Position numbers and translations under genes: made by a program. Under the pieces are notes generated by a model that saw nothing but the letters and a program-made list of their open reading frames with translations, was not told where the DNA came from and searched no databases. Below are positions 13,062-17,967 of a DNA stretch of 17,967 bases, piece after piece (positions within the stretch are counted from its first letter, which is position 1; each line of letters opens with the position of its first letter). Origin of the DNA: Patescibacteria group bacterium (GTDB lineage Bacteria; Patescibacteriota; Minisyncoccia; Moranbacterales; UBA1568); contig JAUPWI010000040.1 of the NCBI GenBank assembly GCA_030916545.1, positions 1-17,967 of the forward strand, in the 5' to 3' direction.

Positions 13062-13076
13062 TCAAAGTATCTTTGA
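13062..13076. promoter_or_regulatory. Palindrome TCAAAG-TAT-CTTTGA at the start of the 12681-13049 transcript
   Basis: A perfect 6-3-6 inverted repeat lies between the predicted -10 and the SD of the small gene, touching the SD. It could be an operator or a leader hairpin that hides the ribosome site. Confidence 0.4.
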
Positions 13077-13083
13077 AATACCC

Positions 13084-13112
13084 AATATAAGAAAATCTCT
13101 CGCGACCATCAA
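13084..13112 (-). promoter_or_regulatory. Likely promoter of the 12681-13049 gene
   Basis: On the minus strand TTGATG (13112-13107) and TATATT (13089-13084) are spaced by 17 bases. The -35 overlaps the dus stop codon. The predicted start is near 13077. Confidence 0.55.
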
Positions 13113-14068
13113 GAAGACAATCTTTTTAAAAACGCTTCCGTGCAGTTCCGAACTGCGGTCGCATCTTCACATTCCATGAGTGCGGTACGAAGTTCCTTGG
13201 CTCCATCGAAACCATGGACATAAGCCTGATAATGCTTCTTCATGAGCGCAAAACTTTTCTTTCCAAGAAAAAGTTCTTCATACATTTCCGTATGCTCACA
13301 CATAACTTGCAATCGCTGTGCCACTGATTCCGGAAATGATTCCGTAAAAAACCAGGGATTTCCGAAAAGTCCTCTTCCAATCATTACGCCATCACACCCA
13401 GTCTCCTCGACGCGCGCCCGCGCTTCCGCCATGCTTTTTACATCCCCATTCCCCAGAATGAAAACGCCTGATCCACGAGCCAGTTCAACAGCTCTGGTCA
13501 CGTGTTCCCATTGCGCCGGAACCAACGACATTTCTTTCTTCGTTCGTGCATGTACGGTAATCGCAGCTGGTTGTGCATCCAAGAGTGCTGGTAACCACGT
13601 CTCAAGTTCATTCGTATTAAATCCAATGCGTGTTTTCACCGAAACAGGAATCTGACCGGCAACACCTTCTTTTGCAGCGGCTATGAGCGCCTGCGCGAGT
13701 GTGGGATCCTGCATAAGCTTCGCTCCTGCCCCCTGCTTCATGATGCTCTTGTCCGGACAACCCATATTGATATCCAGTCCATCAAAACCGAGTTCGGCGA
13801 TCAGGGCCGCGGCTTCGCGCATCCGCTCAGGATGAGCAGTGAATACCTGTGCCACGATCGGCCGTTCTGATTCCGTGTAGAGAAGATCTGTCACAAGCAC
13901 TTTTCGCCCCACGGGATGACAAAGACCATCAGCCGAAACGAATTCCGTCCACGTCACATCCGGCTTCCCGTACCGAGCAAACAAACGCCGAAAAGCCGCG
14001 TCCGTCACGTCAGCCATCGGTGCCATCACAAAGAAAGGTTTCGGCAATTGTGTCCAAAAATTCCGCAT
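13109..14068 (-). CDS. dus: tRNA-dihydrouridine synthase (Dus family)
   Basis: This 319-residue FMN enzyme reduces uridines in the tRNA D-loop using NADPH. Visible marks are the TIM-barrel start FFVMAPMADVTDAAFR (12-27), the active-site loop DINMGCPDKSIMKQGAGAKL with catalytic C104, the second strand VSVKTRIGF, tRNA/FMN-binding VHARTKKEMSLVPAQW, GNGDV and DGVMIGRGLFGNPWF, then a helical C-terminal domain. The frame is open upstream to 14140, but ATG 14068 is where similarity begins. There is no SD; a promoter whose -10 ends 8 bases before the ATG suggests an almost leaderless mRNA. It is likely DusB-like; the exact uridine position is not assigned. Confidence 0.95.
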   Translation of the reverse strand: MRNFWTQLPKPFFVMAPMADVTDAAFRRLFARYGKPDVTWTEFVSADGLCHPVGRKVLVTDLLYTESERPIVAQVFTAHPERMREAAALIAELGFDGLDINMGCPDKSIMKQGAGAKLMQDPTLAQALIAAAKEGVAGQIPVSVKTRIGFNTNELETWLPALLDAQPAAITVHARTKKEMSLVPAQWEHVTRAVELARGSGVFILGNGDVKSMAEARARVEETGCDGVMIGRGLFGNPWFFTESFPESVAQRLQVMCEHTEMYEELFLGKKSFALMKKHYQAYVHGFDGAKELRTALMECEDATAVRNCTEAFLKRLSS

Positions 14069-14076
14069 AGGAGAAT

Positions 14077-14105
14077 AGTCTATCTTACTTCCGAATGACG
14101 GGCAA
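14077..14105 (-). promoter_or_regulatory. Possible dus promoter giving an almost leaderless mRNA
   Basis: On the minus strand TTGCCC (14105-14100), 17 bases, TAGACT (14082-14077). ATG 14068 follows 8 bases after the -10. The rest of the 189-base gap up to 14257 holds a tiny unsupported 24-codon frame and nothing else I can name. Confidence 0.4.
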
Positions 14106-14257
14106 TATTCCCCATAACGTCTTCCACCCGATCCGGTCACGCACCCATTCTGCCATCATTGTCCTGAAAAGCGGAAAGTTTCCCGTACAATATATTCGAA
14201 AACACTGACATCGAAAACGTCTTCCTATATTCTCTTCATGATACGCGCGGGCGTCTC

Positions 14258-15049
14258 TCACCGGATGATCCTGATTTCTTCGAAGGCGAATTCTTCCGTG
14301 ATCGACAGGAAATTCCACAGGATCTTGCGCGCATGCGGCACCCACTCGAGCGACGAGAGAAACTCCTCCGCGCTCCCGGGAACATATTCCGGATGCAGAC
14401 GCGCCCGTTCCTCGTGGTCGAGCCGATCGAGTTCCGGATGGAACTGCACGCCGTATATCCGCGTCTTGTACCGGAAGGCCCCGACACGCGACCGCTCGCC
14501 GCTCGCCAGGAGCACTGCTTCCTTCGGCACCTGAAGCGCACTATCCCGATGCATGAAGAATGCCTTCCAGTCATCGGGTACTCCGGCGAAAAGCGGGTCC
14601 TGTTGCCCTTCCGACGTCATGTAGACCGGAAACGATCCGCTCTCCGACTGCTCCGGATCGGCGACAACTCTCTCACCGAGAAAGGTCGCCAGCAACTGAT
14701 GCCCGAAGCAGATGCCGAGTGTCGGTACGTCGTGCTCAAAAAGATACAGGATGAAAGGCCGGACACGCTCAAGCATCGTCCGATGCCGCTCTTCGTTCTC
14801 CGAAGAGCTATTGCCACCGAAATAGAACTCAGCCGATCCCCCGAGTATCACTCCCCGGAAATCAGAAAACACTCCCTCGGGACGGGCGAAAAAGAAGTCA
14901 TTCCGGGCATCAAAAGCATCCCGAAAAACGATATCCGGTGTCGAACCATCCGATTGTGCGAACTTCTCCCGAATCGCGGTCCGCTCAAGCTCTTTTCCTC
15001 TCTCATCAGCCCGGAACTGCACCATAAGAAGCGGTTTCGTCGTGTCCAT
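14258..15049 (-). CDS. Stand-alone class I glutamine amidotransferase
   Basis: This 263-residue GATase1 domain protein hydrolyses glutamine to supply ammonia, or acts as a related hydrolase. The triad is visible: nucleophile C114 in LGICFGHQ, with H204 and E206 in VQFHPE. GVILGGS (66-72) is the oxyanion-side strand. It resembles the GMP-synthase amidotransferase-like family (GuaA N-terminal domain and its single-domain relatives), but no synthetase domain is fused or adjacent, so the acceptor is unknown. The C-terminal 55 residues extend past the core. ATG 15049 fits the family; there is no SD. It is divergent from rrf2, and their -35 boxes are 14 bases apart. Confidence 0.88.
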   Translation of the reverse strand: MDTTKPLLMVQFRADERGKELERTAIREKFAQSDGSTPDIVFRDAFDARNDFFFARPEGVFSDFRGVILGGSAEFYFGGNSSSENEERHRTMLERVRPFILYLFEHDVPTLGICFGHQLLATFLGERVVADPEQSESGSFPVYMTSEGQQDPLFAGVPDDWKAFFMHRDSALQVPKEAVLLASGERSRVGAFRYKTRIYGVQFHPELDRLDHEERARLHPEYVPGSAEEFLSSLEWVPHARKILWNFLSITEEFAFEEIRIIR

Positions 15050-15086
15050 ACGTTTTTTCTAAGATTGCTTTTCCTCAAACATATTT

Positions 15087-15115
15087 ATTATATCACATTT
15101 TCTATTTCCTGTCTA
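15087..15115 (-). promoter_or_regulatory. Strong promoter of the amidotransferase gene
   Basis: On the minus strand TAGACA (15115-15110), 17 bases, TATAAT (15092-15087). Eleven of twelve positions match the consensus. The leader is about 30 bases and lacks an SD near the ATG. Confidence 0.75.
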
Positions 15116-15129
15116 TTTTCCGAGACTTC

Positions 15130-15158
15130 TTGACTTTTTCACCTCTTTTCTCTAATAT
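15130..15158 (+). promoter_or_regulatory. Promoter of the rrf2-sufCB operon
   Basis: TTGACT (15130-15135), 17 bases, TAATAT (15153-15158). The -10 lies within the left arm of the operator at 15154-15178. The leader to ATG 15180 would be about 15 bases without an SD. Confidence 0.75.
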
Positions 15159-15178
15159 GGACTAAATAAGTCCATATT
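15154..15178. promoter_or_regulatory. Perfect 10-5-10 inverted repeat: likely Rrf2 operator
   Basis: AATATGGACT (15154-15163), AAATA, AGTCCATATT (15169-15178). It covers the -10 box, the predicted start site and all bases up to the base before ATG 15180. Rrf2-family dimers bind palindromes of this size, and the gene immediately downstream is rrf2, so negative self-control of the suf operon is the simplest reading. Confidence 0.78.
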
Positions 15179-15179
15179 T

Positions 15180-15608
15180 ATGCGTGCCTCAAAAAAAGCC
15201 TACTACGGCCTCCGAGCGGCGGCGGCACTCGGAAGACACGGCGGAGAGCTTTCTGTCCACGAACTTGCGCATGCCGAAGAGATGCCGGAAGATTATCTCC
15301 ATAAGATCCTCCAGTCCCTCCGGAAGGCTGGGCTAGTCATGGCCGCCAAAGGCCAAGGAGGCGGCTACTCGCTCGCCCGGGATACTGCCGACATCTCCGT
15401 CTGGGATATCGTCACGGCACTCGACGGCGGCTTCAAGAATTTCTCCCCGCCCAGACTCTCACGCGCGTCCCCCTATCCCAAGCTCACCCACTGTCAGACC
15501 AATCAGGTCTGGAAATCCCTCGAACAAAGCATCGAGAACACCCTTGTCCGGATGACTCTCGCGGAGCTCCTCACTTCCTCATATCGGAACGATACACCCA
15601 AGAAATAA
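15180..15608 (+). CDS. Rrf2 family transcriptional regulator (IscR/SufR-like position)
   Basis: This 142-residue winged-helix regulator opens with the Rrf2 signature (KKAYYGLRAAAALGRHGG) and continues ELAHAEEMPEDYLHKILQSL, RKAGLV and KGQGGGYSLARD, the wing that reads DNA. It ends with a dimerisation helix. IscR-type sensors hold a [2Fe-2S] cluster with three cysteines; here the equivalent loop (about 85-108) has only C105, preceded by H104. Cluster binding in the usual way is therefore doubtful. sufC starts 4 bases after the stop. A perfect palindrome lies over its own promoter. It probably controls the Fe-S operon in response to Fe-S demand or iron, by an unclear sensing route. Confidence 0.92.
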   Translation: MRASKKAYYGLRAAAALGRHGGELSVHELAHAEEMPEDYLHKILQSLRKAGLVMAAKGQGGGYSLARDTADISVWDIVTALDGGFKNFSPPRLSRASPYPKLTHCQTNQVWKSLEQSIENTLVRMTLAELLTSSYRNDTPKK

Positions 15609-15612
15609 TCCT

Positions 15613-16326
15613 ATGCTTTCCATCGAACACCTCACCGCTTCCGTTGCAAAGAAGAGAATCCTCGACGATATCTCCTACTCTTTCGATTCCGGAAAGACAT
15701 ACGCCATACTCGGACCGAATGGCTCCGGAAAATCGACACTGGCGAGCATCATCATGGGACACCCGGACTTCACGCTCGCCCGCACGAGCAAGCTTCTGTG
15801 GAACGGAAAGAATATCAAAAGCCTCTCGCCGGATAAGCGTGCCCTACTCGGTCTCAGTATGACCTTCCAGAATCCGCTGACACTTTCGGGAGTTTCCGTC
15901 CGCGATCTCCTTCGCTCGGCCCTTGAAAAAAAATACGATGTCTTCGCCCTCTACCAGAAAATCCAGGCGGCGGCGAAATCCCTCCATATCAAGGACGAAC
16001 TCCTTTCCCGCTCACTCAATGACGGATTCTCCGGCGGAGAAAAAAAGAAGCTCGAGGCGCTGCAGATAGCCCTCATCGAACCGAAATTCGTCCTGTTCGA
16101 CGAGATCGATACCGGTGTCGATGTCGATGCCCTGAAGACGATAACGCTTTTCCTCAAACGATCGCTCCCGAAAGAAAGTGCACTTGTCTTCATCACGCAC
16201 TCGGCCAAGCTCCTCAAATACATGCGGCCCGATGAAGTATTGGTCATCAAGAATGGTCGACTGGTCGCTTCCGGCGGTCCGGCGCTCGCGGCAGCCATCG
16301 AAAAGAACGGGTTTTCGGATCTCTGA
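15613..16326 (+). CDS. sufC: SufC, Fe-S cluster assembly ATPase
   Basis: This 237-residue soluble ABC-type ATPase powers the SufB scaffold. Marks are Walker A GPNGSGKST (34-42), Q86 in TFQNP, signature FSGGE (139-143) in GFSGGEKKKLEALQIAL, Walker B VLFDE (160-164) with DEIDTGVDVDALK, and the switch His in FITHS. The GEKKKLE and EIDTGVDVD pattern separates SufC from transport ATPases. It starts 4 bases after rrf2 and is 38 bases before sufB, so all three genes form one operon. There is no SD. Confidence 0.96.
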   Translation: MLSIEHLTASVAKKRILDDISYSFDSGKTYAILGPNGSGKSTLASIIMGHPDFTLARTSKLLWNGKNIKSLSPDKRALLGLSMTFQNPLTLSGVSVRDLLRSALEKKYDVFALYQKIQAAAKSLHIKDELLSRSLNDGFSGGEKKKLEALQIALIEPKFVLFDEIDTGVDVDALKTITLFLKRSLPKESALVFITHSAKLLKYMRPDEVLVIKNGRLVASGGPALAAAIEKNGFSDL

Positions 16327-16364
16327 ATCGGGACGCGGATTTTTCTTACGGATAATCAAGCATC

Positions 16365-17774
16365 ATGCCAAAACGCAAGCCAATCGAAAAAATAGATCTT
16401 GGCGACTATCGCTTCGGTTTTTCCATGCCCGAACGCTCGGTCAGCAAGACGAAGCTCGGACTATCCGCCGAGATAGTCTCTGAAATTTCAGCGATCAAGA
16501 AGGAATCCGCGTGGATGCGGAAATTCCGCCTGGCGTCCTATGAGCGCTTCGCTTCGCTTCCCCTACCGTCCTGGGGAGCCGATCTTTCTCCGATCGATTT
16601 CGACGCGATCACCTACTACCTCCGAGCGACCGACATGCAGTCCAAGACCTGGGACGAGCTCCCTCCCGAAATCAAGGAGACCTATGACCGCATCGGTGTC
16701 CCGGAAGCCGAAAAAAAATTCCTCGCCGGAGTCTCCGCCCAATACGAAAGCGAGGTCGTCTATGAAAGCATTGAAAAAACACTTTCAGCCAAAGGAGTTA
16801 TTTTTTGTGATATGGATACAGCAGTTCGCAAGTATCCCACACTCGTCAAAGAATATTTCGGCACCCTCATTCCTCCGCATGACAACAAATTCGCCGCACT
16901 GAATTCGGCTGTCTGGTCCGGTGGTTCTTTTGTCTACGTTCCAAAGGGTGTCAAAGTTGATCTTCCTCTTCAGGCCTATTTCCGTATCAATTCCGAATCC
17001 TTCGGCCAATTCGAACGCACCCTCATCATCGCGGATGAAGGAAGTTCCGTGCACTATGTCGAAGGCTGTACCGCACCCATCTACCGCAAGAGCTCGCTCC
17101 ATTCGGCCGTCGTCGAGATCTTCGTCAAGAAAAACGCCCGTGTCCGATACACCACGGTCCAGAACTGGAGCAAGAACATCTATAATCTCGTCACCAAGCG
17201 CGCCCGCGCCGAAGAGAATGCGACCATGGAATGGATTGATTGCAATATCGGATCAGGAATCACCATGAAATATCCGGCTGTCTATCTGGCTGGACGTGGT
17301 GCCAGAGGCGAAGTCCTTTCCATCGCCTACGCGGGATCAGGACAGCATCAGGACGCCGGAGCCAAGATGATTCATCAGGCTCCTGATACCACCTCGCGTA
17401 TCGTTTCCAAATCTATCAGCAAAGACGGAGGACGAACCAGCTATCGCGGTCTTGTGCATATCGGACGCGGGGCGACCGGAGCCAAGACATCGGTCGTCTG
17501 CGATGCCCTGCTCCTCGATTCGCTTTCCCGTTCCGACACCTACCCGACCATGCGGATCAATGAATCTTCCGCTCAAGTCGAGCATGAAGCTACCGTCGAA
17601 AAAATTTCCGCCGAGAAACTTTTCTATCTCCAAAGTCGTGGCATCAAAAAATCTGACGCCGAGGGACTCCTCGTCAACGGTTTTCTCGATCCGGTCGTCA
17701 AGGAGATTCCTCTCGAATACTCCGTTGAGCTCACCCGTCTCATGCAACTCGAAATGGAAGGCAGCGTCGGATGA
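16365..17774 (+). CDS. sufB: SufB, Fe-S cluster scaffold protein
   Basis: This 469-residue scaffold assembles nascent Fe-S clusters with SufC. It has an N-terminal helical part and a right-handed beta-helix core rich in SufB marks: YVPKGVKVDLPLQAYFRIN, HYVEGCTAPIY (C235), YTTVQNWSKN, DGGRTSYRGLVHIG, VVCDAL (C379) and VEHEAT (H407, E408). C379, H407 and E408 match the E. coli C405/H433/E434 trio used for sulfur entry and cluster building, judging by a constant offset of 26. The second cysteine following C405 in E. coli (DKC) is Ser here. The length is that of SufB, not SufD. ATG 16365 has only a weak GGAT upstream. No sufD, sufS or sufU/E follows in the window. Confidence 0.96.
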   Translation: MPKRKPIEKIDLGDYRFGFSMPERSVSKTKLGLSAEIVSEISAIKKESAWMRKFRLASYERFASLPLPSWGADLSPIDFDAITYYLRATDMQSKTWDELPPEIKETYDRIGVPEAEKKFLAGVSAQYESEVVYESIEKTLSAKGVIFCDMDTAVRKYPTLVKEYFGTLIPPHDNKFAALNSAVWSGGSFVYVPKGVKVDLPLQAYFRINSESFGQFERTLIIADEGSSVHYVEGCTAPIYRKSSLHSAVVEIFVKKNARVRYTTVQNWSKNIYNLVTKRARAEENATMEWIDCNIGSGITMKYPAVYLAGRGARGEVLSIAYAGSGQHQDAGAKMIHQAPDTTSRIVSKSISKDGGRTSYRGLVHIGRGATGAKTSVVCDALLLDSLSRSDTYPTMRINESSAQVEHEATVEKISAEKLFYLQSRGIKKSDAEGLLVNGFLDPVVKEIPLEYSVELTRLMQLEMEGSVG

Positions 17775-17829
17775 AAAAAATACCAATGACCCGCAAACAA
17801 GAGTCCTCTATTCCAAGTTTAAAATAATC

Positions 17830-17905
17830 GGGACACTGGGATACATTTTTTCCTCGCGACGTGTTCGGAAACACCAGCATCAGAAAAAATGTATCCCAGT
17901 ATCCC
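17830..17905 (-). repeat. Long hairpin element, copy 3 (conserved core, variable stem)
   Basis: The outer arms 17830-17852 and 17883-17905 pair over 23 bp with one C-A mismatch that is a G-U on the minus strand (C17834/A17901). One further T-G pair (17882/17853) lies inside. Read on the minus strand, the core has the same internal loop as copy 1, GATGCTG facing GTCGCGA, then a 5-bp stem GTGTT/AACAC with loop TCCG. The arms carry a tandem GGGATACT-like repeat and do not resemble those of copies 1 and 2. It begins 55 bases after the sufB stop, with its core antisense to sufB. The rest of the window to 17967 holds nothing I recognise. Confidence 0.85.
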
Positions 17906-17967
17906 AGCACAACAAACGTATTTTCCATACCACAACAAAACACAAAACCAATCTGACATTTTTCCAA

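Noticed and set aside
14085..14153. Frame of about two dozen codons on the minus strand upstream of dus (AEWVRDRIGWKTLWGI)
   Set aside because: Too short, only AGGA as a possible SD, and it overlaps the predicted dus promoter.
14333..15133. 266-codon open frame on the plus strand
   Set aside because: Antisense to the amidotransferase gene, which has an intact catalytic triad.
17771..17827. 18-codon frame overlapping the sufB stop (ATGA)
   Set aside because: The overlap resembles coupling, but the peptide (MKKIPMTRKQESSIPSLK) has no pattern and no independent support; it could be a chance frame or a broken gene start.
17740..17967. 75-codon frame on the minus strand
   Set aside because: Crosses hairpin copy 3 and the end of sufB; no SD or family pattern.

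Overview
The window carries bacterial housekeeping genes at moderate GC, packed closely on both strands. Standard code 11 fits: TGA ends the ATPase, dus, sufC and sufB genes, so this is not a UGA=Gly lineage. Several traits suggest a reduced-genome bacterium of the Patescibacteria/CPR type: a single-chain dimeric glycyl-tRNA synthetase, a bare rrf2-sufC-sufB cluster with no sufD or sufS in view, translation genes without Shine-Dalgarno (SD) sites, and many small unknown genes. The phylum is an inference and is not proven by the sequence.

Layout. 1-1634 (minus): 5' end of an M16 zinc protease, then glycyl-tRNA synthetase. 1642-2624 (plus): a complete small transcription unit with a consensus promoter, two unknown genes and a terminator. 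2648-2975: a region with no intact gene of its own, holding two long hairpins and a degraded copy of the 3' end of the neighbouring P-type ATPase. 2929-5700 (minus): the ATPase. 5803-6694 (plus): three small unknown genes, two with CxxC/His motifs and one encoding a 37-residue membrane peptide. 6705-9042 (plus): smpB, ssrA (tmRNA), infC, rpmI and rplT, closed by a bidirectional terminator. 9065-9952 (minus): an MsrQ-like haem membrane protein and a possible 26-residue membrane peptide. 10050-12679 (plus): a MacB/LolD-type ABC ATPase with a long C-terminal extension, plus its FtsX/MacB-like permease. 12681-15115 (minus): a small unknown gene, a tRNA-dihydrouridine synthase and a class I glutamine amidotransferase. 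15130-17774 (plus): an Rrf2 regulator with an evident self-operator, then sufC and sufB. 17830-17905: a third copy of the hairpin family.

How the genes work together. smpB, ssrA, infC, rpmI and rplT form a ribosome-rescue and translation block. rrf2-sufCB is an Fe-S assembly unit that probably controls itself. The ABC ATPase and permease form one exporter or lipoprotein-type transporter.

Main discovery candidate: a family of three long hairpins at 2648-2728, 2813-2891 and 17830-17905. Each has a 23-25 bp outer stem of variable sequence, a conserved 7x7 fully mismatched internal loop (GAYGCTK facing GTCGCRA), and a short inner stem-loop. Two copies sit in a tandem duplication. Their stems differ at eight pairs: five are double compensatory changes, three are G-U compatible, and none breaks pairing.
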